Below are positions 36,861 to 49,023 of a stretch of DNA of 64,000 nt, in pieces; within the stretch, counting starts at the first letter, position 1; each line of letters opens with the position of its first letter. The position numbers and the translations under genes are program-made. Origin of the DNA: Xestospongia muta. Its lineage: Eukaryota > Porifera > Demospongiae > Haplosclerida > Petrosiidae. The notes below the pieces were generated by a model, which searched no databases, was not told the DNA's origin, and worked only from the letters and a program-made list of their open reading frames with translations. Location of the stretch: positions 10,549,162 through 10,613,161 of the forward strand of contig OY848918.1 of assembly GCA_963693285.1 (NCBI GenBank), given 5' to 3'.

Positions 36861-38241
36861 ACAAGTTTACTAATTGCTTTTTTGTGATATAAAAAAATTA
36901 AACAGTTTTGTTAGTACAGCTTCATTTTTTTATTTTATTTTTTATTTAACTTTTTTACTAGAGCTTGAGTCATTTTTAAACTTATTAATATTTTGTTGTC
37001 TTTGAAAAATGCTTAGATTTGACTTTTAGAATTTAGTTTACATAAATAATCAATGAAATCATTAGCTGTTAACATATTCAAATAATACTATGTTTATATA
37101 ACAGCTTCAAAATAATGTACATTGTATTAACTACAATAATCTAGTAGTTTTTATAAATGAAGATGATAAACTGATTTTCTTGCTATTTATCATTATCTAC
37201 GTTATTTCTGAGTAGACAACTCATTATGTATAGGGGATTTAGTTTTTATTTTATATAGGGGAGTTAACTTTTATTCCCTGCAGTGTAAGTTGAAGCTGTT
37301 GTATAGACATAGCATTATTTGAATATATCAACAGATAATTGTTTCATAAATTACTTATGTAAACTAATTTATAAAAGTCAACTTTTAAGGTTTTTAAAAT
37401 AAAGGTGGAGTTATATATAACTGGTGATGGTTTAACGATAAGGTTTTTAATATGATGTTATGTCTGCTTGCTATTTCTATAAAATGAGTACTTTTAAGAG
37501 TATGGAATAATAGTTAAATGTCTCACTTTGTCTATGAACACACCACAACCTAATCAATAATTAAATATTGCTTACTTATTAAAGAAATAATTTAATGTTT
37601 ATAGTCAGAAACTACAATGTTTAATTGACAGATAATTTCATCACATTTTATCATGTATTAGCACAGAGATATTTAGTATCAGTTTTGTGACAACACAATA
37701 ACAAAGTATATATTATATAGTTCTTAATTATGTCATAATGGTTTCCTTCATATATAATAATGGTATCTACAATAAATGGGAGTTATCTATAAGTTTATTT
37801 GCATAACCTTTAATATTAATTGTCCATGGTAATAATATGCAGTTAATATAGTCTTATGAGATGTAATTACATATTGTTTCTATCATATATGACAATAGTA
37901 TCTGTAAGAAATGGAAGTCTTCTGTACCTTCATTTGTATATACTTGATTATTTATTGCATAACCATTATTTATTACATACTGATAAAAAATAGGGACTTC
38001 ATTAAACTACTCTTTTTCTCTTACAATTAGCTACTGAAGAACTGGAAATTTTTCAAATAATATGATCACATTACGTCTCTAATTACCTATGTTGATAGTT
38101 ATATTTCATTTTTTATAATATTTTTCCAAAGAATTTGAGAATAGTTTAACAGCAGAATCATCATTTGATTTCACAACTACAAGTATAAACAATATATAAT
38201 ACACTCTAAATTTTTTAATCCAAACTTCTTATTTTGCAAAG
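36861..38241. other. Spacer between 7TM stop and TM cassette
   Basis: AT-rich. I see no exon and no recognised repeat. It should contain the gene 3 3' UTR and polyadenylation signal. Confidence 0.5.
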
Positions 38242-38954
38242 ACTCAAAGACTATATCACCAACAAGATTATTAAGTTCATCATCAATCAATGAAGGTGTT
38301 TTTGGTACAATATTCACAGGTACTATAGAGTATACTTCAATATAAGTTGTGATTAATTTTTGCAAAGACTATGCTGTCATTACACCAATAAGATCACCAC
38401 TATTATCAGCTAATGCTAATGTGACTAGTACAATGTCTACAGGTAATGGTTTGTTAATGTAAGTATATAATTTGACAGTATTACTTCTTATTGTTTAGAC
38501 TCTATAACTGATCACATGTCAATGAAAAATTCAGCATGTGTTTATGTCACTAGTACTAATATAATGTCTACTGGTAAACAAACAATAACAAACCAGTTTG
38601 TTTTATCAGTTTCTATTATAGATTACCCATCAAGTAATGATGATGCTAACATATTATTGTTAGGTAATATCATATGTGTAATGTTTGTAGGTCAATGACA
38701 ATGTTATTATTACAGTTACACTTCCAATATTCACTGCTATACTGTCATCAGTTATAACTGCTATTATTACATCAGTAATATGTTTGATTATAACAAGAAG
38801 AAAACTTGGCTCACCACAAGAGACTACCTCTGATATCTATGACATACCTAACGTTCCAATATATGACACTCCTGATATTAATACTGGTGATCTTAGCAAA
38901 ACAATAACACTAGAACTAAAAGAAAATGTTGCTTATGAAGAAATAAGACATTGA
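38242..38954 (+). CDS. Intact single-pass TM/tail cassette downstream of gene 3
   Basis: Five exons with correct GT-AG borders and an open frame: 38242-38319, 38368-38442, 38499-38573, 38622-38663 (microexon DYPSSNDDANILLLG) and 38716-38954. They encode a Ser/Thr-rich stalk, a membrane helix (FTAILSSVITAIITSVICLI), basic residues and a tail with IYDIPNVPIYDTPD and NVAYEEIRH, ending at TGA 38952-38954. They match the 3' end of gene 1 but no leader or ectodomain exon lies between the gene 3 stop and this cassette. Entry is phase 1, compatible with splicing from any gene 3 Calx-beta exon. Either it is an alternative 3' end of gene 3 or the surviving tail of a lost gene. The undamaged frame and splice sites favour use. 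Confidence 0.72.
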
Positions 38955-41563
38955 GTTATTATGCTGCATGTGATTTCTTTATCATTTCATTGAACATTTC
39001 AATATTAAGAGTTTGTTTAGTTATATATACATTTGTTATTGGTCTAATGATCAAGAAACATTTTTGAAAATTTAGAGATGGATAATGTTATTTCTTTACA
39101 AACAAGATATAATGCACCAAATTTTGTATGTATATATTTTTGTAGTTTGTTAATATTCTTTCATTGTAGAAATGTGCTTGTACTATTCTTATAAAGAAAT
39201 CCACAAGTGGTGATTATTTATTATAACCAATATTAAATGCTACATTGTAAAATTATTATTTTTATAGAATACTTGATGAACAGGTCTGAACAAGCAGACT
39301 CTTAAGTAATAAAGTTATTAAAATGTATACAATGAAATTAACACTTTATGGTTATACATTACCTGTTCTTAATTAAGGAATAAATTTAAAAGTCTCAAAG
39401 TATTAAATGAATTAAAAGCATTAGCAATAACTGAAATTAAAACTGTCCATGATATGATAGTTAATGATAGCAATCAACCTTAAAGTGTTGTAATGTTTAT
39501 TGTTTATCTTAATTAATGTTAGCTGTTTTAATAACACATTAATACAAATTGCCTACCTTTGATCATCTCATCAATGGACACAAGCTTTCTGTATATTTCT
39601 AGATTAGTAGTTGTAGTCTTTATCACATAGTTTCAGTTAGTATGTATACACATCATATCATATCAAAGATCCTGTTACTTAAAATTACTTAATTAGTTAG
39701 TCTCACAAAATAATGGCAGATGGTCTGGTGTTCAAAAAGCGGTACATTTAAATAAAAGAACAAATTTAGATAAAGTACATGATATTGTAACAATGTAACA
39801 ATCAGTAACAGTCTTATTCCAGCATCTTATCTTGTCTAAGAATAAAAAAATTATTATTAGTTTTAACCATTAATAGCTACATAAACAGTTCCTTCCATAG
39901 TATCTTAGTGAAAAAAACATTGTGAATTCCAATCAAAACTATTAGACATTTTTAAATGTTTCTCACCTTGTAAAATGCTATAACATTACACTACATACTA
40001 AATGTTTTAATGCACATTTGCAAAAAAGGGTCCTGCCAGCCAGTCAGAGTATAGCAGTAAGATTGGTCTAAGGATGATGGCAGTATAACAGTTTCCTATT
40101 AAATACTAAGATTAGATGTTTTGTAATATTGGGATATATAAAAAATATTTCTTTATTATAGTATATTTATATTTTGTTTTATTAATTTTACTCAATTCTT
40201 TGCTTGTGTTAACATTGCACAGATGCCTTCTCTTTCCTAAAACCATCTTCTCTCTTTATTAATTTTGAAAATAGAGTTACATAATCATTGGACAATATTA
40301 CAACATCATCTTTGGTCCTGATACTCTCAATCCACATTCCTCCTTTGTTCGTTTGAAACTATCCAGTAAAACTAATGAATCCATTCCAAATATTGAAACT
40401 GGTTGCAATTTGAAAGACTAATAAACATTTAGCAATAATTATAGTTTGCTTGGCACATGTTCCATGTTGTTCCTTGAACACCAGAGGTCTGAATATAATC
40501 TGTATGTGTCTGACAAAGCAGTACTATGTACATATAGTAGTAGTATATTTCTTGTGTTAAGTGTTATATACTCTTTAAAACAATGATAGCTTCCTTAAGA
40601 CAAAAGAAATATTAAGAACAGATAGTGAGCTCAAGTTTATGTATAATATATATTTAGTTAAGTACTCAAGTTAAGTATAATATTAAGATCACACTGGAGT
40701 GTATTAACTAAATGGTAAATAATATAAAGATATATTATAATACTGGGATATTGTTTAATATTAGTAATGATGACAGAAATAAAGGTTTTAATGAAGACTT
40801 GTCGAGACGCATGACTCCATAAAAGGAAATCTTTGCTGTTTATACTTTTACTAACTACTTCAGACTCTTAGTGTAGTACAACATGTTGTCTAATAGCGAT
40901 GTAGCTAATGATAAAATGTCAACAGGATGTTATTGGAAATGTTTAGTGTCTAAACATACACAGTTTGTTAGACTTACTGAGTGATCTATTAATTATATGA
41001 TGGTCTATGGTATCACAATTAGAAAGCTAAACATTAACTTGAAAATTAAATGCTAGCCTTACAGTCTGATAGACACTCCTGATATTGATATTGTTTATGT
41101 TACTATAACTACTAGACAATATTGTTTGTGAAGGAATATATTACTGAATGATTCACATATTACTAAAAGTAATCATTGCTTATGGAAAACATTATTATTA
41201 AAGTCTAAATATAATATTATTGACTAGTATAATGCTACTAGTGTTTGTAATATACATAATTCAGCTTGATTTACTGAGTGTCTGATCTTTTCTATATAAT
41301 ATTTATTGTTATATAATACGTACATGTAGCTATTATCAATAAAATAACAGTAAACACAATTTAGTCCATTAACAATCTATCTAATGATATAAAAACCTAC
41401 AAGTACCTAAACAAACCTACTTTGTTAGTTTTGCTGAATCATCCATTAACTAGACAAATAGTCTAATGTGGAAACGAAAGTACAATCAGGCAATAAAATA
41501 ACACATTTGGAAACATCCAGATTCACTAACTGGACTAAACAGATTTAGTACTGCCTTGCTAAG
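38955..41563. other. 3' flank and spacer before gene 4
   Basis: 38955-40110 and about 40330-40420 match the gene 1 3' flank. 39550-39690 is another copy of the MTQ-class upstream block with no leader after it. 40110-40330 and 40430-41250 show nothing I recognise. 41310-41563 resembles the upstream regions of the MTN-class genes, including CAATAAAATAACACATTTGG near 41493. Confidence 0.55.
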
Positions 41564-44500
41564 ATGACTAATGAAGCAATATTCTTGTTGTTTATTCTCT
41601 TACCTACAACAGGTAAGCAGGCTATATTTAATATTACTATATACAGAAAATTATTGTACTACCAGAACCAGCCCAGACAACATTCAATGAAGATGATATG
41701 GTACAATGTTTCAATGATGTTACATCATGTAATGCTAACAGTAATGTAATGATGATAACTGCTGGACAATGTTGTAATTCAACTGGAGGATCTTCTAGAC
41801 ATGTGAGAGTTGTTTTTCCAGGTAATCAAGTTTTTTGTGGCAGTTGTTTTGGTGAGTTTATTATTATAATAAATATAAACTGTGTTAAAATTAAAGAATA
41901 AATTACTGAAATAATAATTTATAATATATGTAATTATACTTAATTAAAATATAAATTCTAATATTGCTGTAGAACAATAAACTATAAGTAATAGAAAACA
42001 ATATTATAATATTAGATAATTTAACATGAAATTAAATACTTTAAAGTTTATTATGTTTGTTTCCTTGTGTCAATATATATAATCAATCAATTTAATGATT
42101 GCAACAATAATTATCACATTATATAGCTGTTACATTCAATCAAACATCATATTTGTTTGGATCTAAAAATAGTGGAAAATCTGTATCTTTTCCAATAACT
42201 GTTTCATATTTCTCTGGTACTGGTAACTATGATGTTAGACTCAGGATTAACAATAACCCAGATCCATTACCAAGTGAGTTCTTGTTACAGTAAAATGTTA
42301 TTATTGACTTTGTAGATGGTGGACGTTTTATCAGCAGTTTTTCTAATAATAACATTCAGTTTACACCATCAACTACATCACACAACTTCTCTATGACATT
42401 AGCTTCTAGTGGAAACAATGTTGCTCTTGAAGATGCACTAAGTTTTACTCTTGTGTTGTCTGTTACTTCCTCCTCCTTCAGTGGTTTTACAGTTATTGTA
42501 TTGAGTTCAGTTAATGTTATAATAGATGATTTAGATGGTGAGTAAATCAGATAGTTACATGTACATGTGTTGTTGTATACATAACAATGTTGATTATAGT
42601 CCTGAATATTAATAGAACAGTGAGAACTTTACTTAAAATCAAAATTTATTTTAATAATTCTAATATTGTTATGTTATTTTATTAGTAATTGTGGTAAGAT
42701 TTGATGAAGCATCACTTCTTCATGAAGCTCAAGAAGCTTCTGGACGTGTGTCTGTTGTAATTAATCATAATATTATTTCATTTGCTACATCATTTAATGT
42801 GACTATAACTACAAGAGAGTATAGTGGAGATCCTTCAAGTTTGACTCAAAATCACTCAATAGCAACAACTGATGGTGATATAACAATAATATTATGAATC
42901 AATGATTAATTTTAACTGTTACTAGATTATATTGATGGTGAGACAGTCACAAAGACATTTACAGCTGAAAGTACGGATGCTGAAAGAACATTTGAATTTA
43001 CAATCATTAATGATAAAATTGTTGAATTGGATGAACTCTTTGATCTTGTTATAACTGTTAATGATCCTCGAGTAAAGATAGAACGTGAAGTGGGCTATGC
43101 TTCAATCTCTGATGATGAAAGTAAACATATATATTATATTGTGTGTATGCTATATCATGTTGTTCAATAGAATTCAGTATTGGTTTTAACCAAACAGAGT
43201 ACACCATATATGAAGGTGAAAATATAACATTGACTGTAATAGAGTATCATGGATTCACTGGTGGTTTTGCACGTGGTGGAGTGCCTATATATCGTCTATC
43301 TGGATCGTTTCTATTATTTTTTGATATAGACAGTTCAGCTGATGAAAGTTAGTTAGTATCATTTCTAGAAAAACATTATCTTATATTGTCACTATAGATG
43401 TTGACTTTACAATCAACAAAACACTTCCTCGATTCACATACTCTCCTAATAACACTATTAACAGTATTTCTGTACCATTTCATAGTTTTAGTGATAGTGT
43501 TCTTGAGAGATCTGAAACAGCTGTCTTTGAAATAAGACTTGATACAACTGACCTTTTTATACAAATTCATAATAGCATTGTCCAACGTGCAACTATCACC
43601 ATTTTGGATAACCCTGGTAAGATTTGTATTATATATGAATATTACAATATATGTTAGTGTTGTAAAAATTCTCATGACTGAGAATGTTAACCATTCTTTG
43701 AAGTACAGAATTTTCTCATTCTTAATAAACACTTTTGTTATCCATATAATTAACAAATTAAAATTAAAATGTGTCATTCAGTAGATACTTCATTGTTTGC
43801 TATTAACAGTTTAGTCACTTTTAACTAAACTTTATTTAACAAACTCTTAAAAACAGCCATAGTCTAATATATTTACAGTTAAGTTTTCTTTAATGGCTTC
43901 CCCAAACAGCAAACCTTTCTAATACACACATAATCGCATGTTCCAGGATGAAATTCTTTCACATAGTACTTGCACATTCTCTAAAATGTTGAAACTCCCA
44001 TATTCTATGCAACAAACAAGTTTTGTTGTCCATATAATAAACAATTACTAATCATAATAAAAAGTGGGAGTACATGATGTTAGTAAAATAACATCAACTC
44101 CATTGTATATATCTCCAGGAAGATAATTCTTATCTTTAAATAAAGGACATTTATGCAACCAGGACAACTTTGGCCTAACTAGTCCTGAATAGTTTGGTTC
44201 AACTATATATATAAACATATCTATATATGCATGTTGACAGAAGAATTATAAACAAGTAATAGTCAATAGCTTTGGGAGGAACTGGTAGTTTAGTGTATTA
44301 ATTGGTATCTATCTTTCTATAGTGGCCATAGTGAAGTTGTCTGCTAGTAAATATAACACATCAGAGTCAGTTGGAGGAGTACAGGTATGTGCAGACTTAA
44401 TTAACATAACTCTTGGATCTGGTCAAACATTGCGAGTAAATTTTGCTTTTATTAATGGATCAGCATTGAGAAATGGTAAGAGTTGGACAATAATATGTTA

Positions 44501-45649
44501 ATATTTATTGAGATACTCTTCTCTGTAGATGATTATTCTCGATTACCTTTTCTGCCTACCTATTTTAATTTTATTGGACCCAATACACAAGCATGTATTA
44601 CTATCACAATTGTGAATGACAACATCACAGAACCTTTACTTGAGTTCTTCAATATAACATTATTATCTTATGATCCAAATACAAGTCCTACTCCAGGTTA
44701 TACAGGACTAACTGTAGATACAACCCCTTCAAGTATTTATATAGAAGATGATGATCGTAAGTTGATTTGATCAACATGTCGGTTACATTTAAAAACTTGA
44801 ATAGAAACTGAAGTTAGATTTGAGCAATCCTATGTCACATTCTCTGAAACTGATGGTGATCAAAATATTTATGTTATACTAGATGGAAGACAAATATCAA
44901 GCAATAAAACTGTGGAGGTTTATGATATTAAAACAAGTAATCATTTGCTAGAAGTCAACATAATACATTTTAGATACCTTGATCAATTCCCTTTCTTTTT
45001 CAGATCAAACATTTGGAATTCTTACAATTGTTAGTGGTGCACCTCCTCAAAGACAAGCTGTTGTTTTTCCTGTTGTCAACAATAAAATAGCTCTAGAATT
45101 GGATAAATTGACACAACTTGGTTTAAGAAATTACAGTATACTTCCAGTAGGAAATTCATTTACTATGAATGTAACAGTTGTGGATGATGATAGTAAATGA
45201 AATATCAATTTAATGTATAATTAAACTTGCAATTCCACTATATCATTTTTTAGCTGCTACAGTGAACTTTGGTCATGCTGTATATTATTACACTGAAAAC
45301 CATGGTGTAGTATCAGATATTACCATTGTATTATCTACTGAAATTGCTCAAGGCTTTACTGTTACTGTATTTGGAGGTATATAATTTTATATGACTGTTC
45401 TATATTTTGTTACTTTAGGACCTGGTACTCAACCTTCAAATATTAAAATATCTGGTGTTAATGTAAATCAAAGTATTAAATTTACAGCACATGGAGCACG
45501 TTCTCAAGGACTACCTGGTTTTACTATCATCAATGATACTGTTCCCCTGGAAACCATTGAACAATATAATCTTTCCTTTAGTAATCCATCTATAGCCAAT
45601 GGTTTAATACTGGGTCCTGGTACAGTTATAAAAATTATAGATGATGATG
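41564..45649 (+). CDS. Gene 4 exons 1-14: leader and six Calx-beta domains
   Basis: Exons 41564-41612, 41666-41851, 42127-42273, 42316-42537, 42686-42874, 42926-43120, 43171-43347, 43398-43616, 44323-44475, 44529-44756, 44805-44936, 45004-45192, 45254-45376 and 45419-45649. Exon 2 is four residues shorter at its start than in the paralogues. The minus-strand frame at 43376-43777 is a shadow of exon 8. Confidence 0.85.
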
Positions 45650-46364
45650 GTAAGAAAATAAGTAGAATTTTATTCATTCACAATTTTGTCCTACAAAAAT
45701 TATTTTCAAAGAAATTAAATGACATGATCATTATCAATCAATGTTACATGCAATAACATTTAAAACAATAACAATAAAATTTTAACACATGGTTATTTGT
45801 CTAAAGATTCTAACACAATCTCATCAACAAAATTAAGTTCATCATCACCAGTTGATGTCTTTGGTACATCAGTCAAAGGTACATACTACATAGTATGTTT
45901 CTGTGCTTACCTTTTGCAAATTTATGACTCTGTTGTCATTATATCAACAGTTAATGTTAATGTGACTAGTACATTATCTATAGGTAACTAACAATCACAA
46001 CTCAATTTGTTTTATTAGTTTCTATTATAGATTATCCATCAAGTAATGATGATGCTAACATATCATTGTTAGGTAAACATCGTGTGAGTAATGTTTGTAG
46101 GTCAATAATGATGCTATTCTTATAGTTGTACTTCCAGTCACTGTCATACTGTTATTATCAGTTATAACTCTGGTTATTATGTCAGTGATATGTTGGTTTA
46201 AAATAAGAAAGAAACTAGGCTCACTAAAAGAGACCATCACTCACATTGATAACATTCCTAGTTTTCCAATTTATGATACTCCTGATACAGACACTGCTAG
46301 TGCTACCAAAACAACAACACTGGAACTAAAAGAAAATGTTGCTTATGGAGAAATAAGTCATTGA
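41564..46364 (+). CDS. Gene 4: compact single-pass Calx-beta receptor (965 residues)
   Basis: Seventeen exons in a fully open model of 2,898 nt. Signal peptide MTNEAIFLLFILLPTT, six-Cys module, six Calx-beta domains, stalk, one TM helix and tail. Ectodomain order matches domains 1-6 of genes 1 and 3. Unlike gene 1 the frame is undamaged throughout, so this is the best candidate for a working single-pass member. The tail differs: the YDIP tyrosine is lost (HIDNIPSFPIYDTP), YDTP is kept, and the last site reads AYGEISH instead of AYEEIRH. The protein should sit in the plasma membrane. Ligand and signalling partners are unknown. Confidence 0.85.
45807..46364 (+). CDS. Gene 4 exons 15-17: fused stalk exon, TM and tail
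   Basis: Exon 15 (45807-45983, 177 nt) joins what are two separate stalk exons in the 38242 cassette. The AG acceptor of the second is gone, but the former intron between them reads through in frame without a stop, adding a cysteine-containing stretch (IVCFCAYLLQIYD). Then the microexon 46031-46072 and the TM/tail exon 46126-46364 (LPVTVILLLSVITLVIMSVI then CWFKIRKK). Confidence 0.75.
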
Positions 46365-47621
46365 CTTATTATGTTGTATGTGACTTCTTTATCCTTGCAT
46401 TAAACATTTTAGTTATAAGAATTGGTTTAGTTAATGTGTACATTTATCAATGGTCTAATGAACAAGAAACATGTCTATAATATTGAGTTTTGTGTCTAAA
46501 ATATATTATATATGTAGACTTTATTATCATATTGATTGTAAATAGTTTAGCAGAAATGTTAAACATAAGTTGTTTATACACAATAGGTCATAAATTTTAT
46601 ATTATACAGTTTTATATAATTTTTTTATAGAAACGGAATAGAGATGACTACTGTTAGTCCTTTACAAAGAATGCAAACAAAATATAATGTGCCGATATTT
46701 TATACTATGCATTTTTGTACTCTATTAATATACTTTATTGTATAAACGTGCCTGTACTGTTCTTATAAATAAGCTTCTTACAAGTTACGTACATTAGTTT
46801 ATATAAGACTGACCAAGAAAAACATAAACATTGATTATTTATAACAACAGATGCTACATTGTAAAACTATGTCTTTATATAATACTGGTAATACGTGATG
46901 AACATGTTTGACAAGCAGACTCTTAAATATTAAAGAATAAGATGTATACATTTAAATTAACACTTTATGAGTAAATATTACCTGTTCATAATCAAGGAAT
47001 AATAACAGTTTTTGTAATGTATTAAACATGATAATACTTGGTATTTTAAATAAATTGGTGTAGTACATGTGGAACAGCAAGAATAGTGCATATGTCACTT
47101 TTAGTAATTGTGTCTAATACCAGTTCATAAGTCACAAATGTAAACTCAATTTTGAAACTTCATGCTATAGTTTAAATAATGGAACTTACCAATACAAACT
47201 TCATTAATACTTAAAACTACATTGACCACTAGAAGTCAATCAAGATACACAGCAAATGAACCTATACTGTCAACAGTATATGTAAATTTATTGCATTATT
47301 AAAGTATTAAATGAAATATGACCATTAGCACTAGTTTTTATTATGATAGTTATGATATGATAGTTAATGATGTCAATTAACCTTACAGTGATGTAATGTT
47401 TATTGTGTTTACTTTAGTAAATGTTAGCTGTTTTCATAAAACATTAATGCAAATAGCTTACCTTTGATCATTTCATCAATGGAAACAGAATTTAAACTTC
47501 CATATATATTTCTATATTAGTAGTTGTAGTCTTTGTCACAGAGTTCCAGTTAGTATGCATACACATCATATCACATCAAAGATCCTATCAAATAAAACAA
47601 ACCAGCAGTTAGTTAGTTATA
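46365..47621. other. Gene 4 3' flank and gene 5 upstream region
   Basis: 46365-46800 and parts of 47330-47600 match the other TM-cassette flanks. 47458-47600 is the MTQ-class upstream block for gene 5. No exon is supported. Confidence 0.55.
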
Positions 47622-47864
47622 CACTGTAAAAATTGATTTGTTGATTTAACCAATATATTGTTATACAGGTTGCATATAGCAAACTCAGTATGATTTAAAA
47701 GTAAACATTACACACTATTGATTACTAATGTACTACTGTTTATATAGCTAGTAGTAAATTAATAATAAAAACAATATTATGTTTACTTTTACATCATACT
47801 ACATTTGCTACATGCAACCTGTATAACAATATATTAGTTAAATCAAAAAATCAATTTTACAGTG
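47622..47864. mobile_element. MITE with long terminal inverted repeats and TA target duplication
   Basis: A 243-bp element beginning CACTGTAAA and ending TTTACAGTG, flanked by TA on both sides. The arms pair over roughly 90 bp, through ATATATTG, TTATACAGGTTGCAT and AGCAAA. The paralogous blocks at about 15755 and 39700 read through the same point without it, which serves as an empty site. It codes for nothing. TIRs and TA duplication suggest a Tc1/mariner-type non-autonomous element (inference). Confidence 0.85.
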
Positions 47865-47957
47865 TACATATTGATGGTATATGGTCTGATGTACACAAAG
47901 AACATATTTAGAAGTTTAATCTACTCTACAGTGGGGGAGATTGCTTAAGATCTTAAG

Positions 47958-49023
47958 ATGACTCAGAGTATATTGGTTGTGCTATATCTTTTACTTTCTA
48001 CAGGTAAGTTTGTGGATATATAGATATTTCATTTTATATTTACTACATTTTATATTCACTACAACAATATTAGTTAATGTAATTGGTATATCTTTATAGC
48101 ACAAGCCCAGCAATATTCGGCAGTATCAACATTTAATGAAGATGATATGGTACAATGTTTTAATGATGTTACATCATGTAATGCTAACAGTAATGTAATG
48201 ATGATAACTGCTGGACAATGTTGTAATTCAACTGGAGGATCTTCTAGACATTTGAGAGTTGTTTTGGTAATCAAGTTTCTTGCAGCAGTTGTTTTGGTAG
48301 GTTTACTAAATTGTTATTTAATATCAACAAATGTAGATTAAATATTACACCCAATAGTGAAACTGTTACAATTAGACAATTCAACATTGTAAAATACTTT
48401 CAAAATTATTTCATTCATGTACATTGATCTTATACTAGTGTTTCATATATCTAATGATTACAGAATTAATTGTCTAGCCCTATATCAAACTACTAAACCT
48501 TTTACTTGTTTTGCAGCAGTTACATTCAGTCAAAGATTATATGCCTTTGGACATGAAAACAGAGGAGAAACAGTACCTTTTCCAGTTACTATATCCTATT
48601 TCTCTGGTACTGGTAGCTACAATGTTAGCCTTAGAGTTAACCAAAACCCAAATACATTACCAAGTGAGTTCTTGTTAGAGTAAAGTCAAAGTTATCATTG
48701 ATTTTGTAGATGGTTGGAATTTCATTACCAGATTTTCAAAACGTGCCCTTCAGTATACACCAACAACTACATCACACAACTTCTCTATGACATTAACTAC
48801 TAGTGGAAACCAGGTTGCTCTTGAAGATGCACTAAATTTTACTCTTGTGCTATCTGTTATATCCTCCTCCTTTATATGTATCTATCTTTCAATCCTATGT
48901 CACATTCTCTGAAGCTGATGGTGATCAAAATATCTATGTTATACTAAATGGAAGACAATTATCAAACAATAAAACTGTGGAGGTCTATGATATTAGAACA
49001 AGTAATCACTTGCTAGAAGTCAA
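47958..49023 (+). pseudogene. Gene 5: Calx-beta receptor pseudogene with internal deletion
   Basis: Exon 1 (47958-48003, MTQSILVVLYLLLST), exon 2 (48100-48296), exon 3 (48517-48663) and the start of exon 4 (48710 on) follow the gene 3 order. Exon 2 lacks four bases near 48266 (VVFPGNQ becomes VVLVIK), a frameshift. Near 48873-48890 exon 4 breaks off after SVISSSF and continues in the middle of an exon-11-type sequence (YVTFSEADGDQNIYVILNGR) in a different frame, so about 2 kb equivalent to exons 4-11 has been deleted. No TM exon follows. It is non-functional as a receptor. Confidence 0.88.

Noticed and set aside
43376..43777. 133-codon minus-strand frame
   Set aside because: It is antisense to gene 4 exon 8 and the following intron, and the sense strand has clear Calx-beta coding with paralogues.
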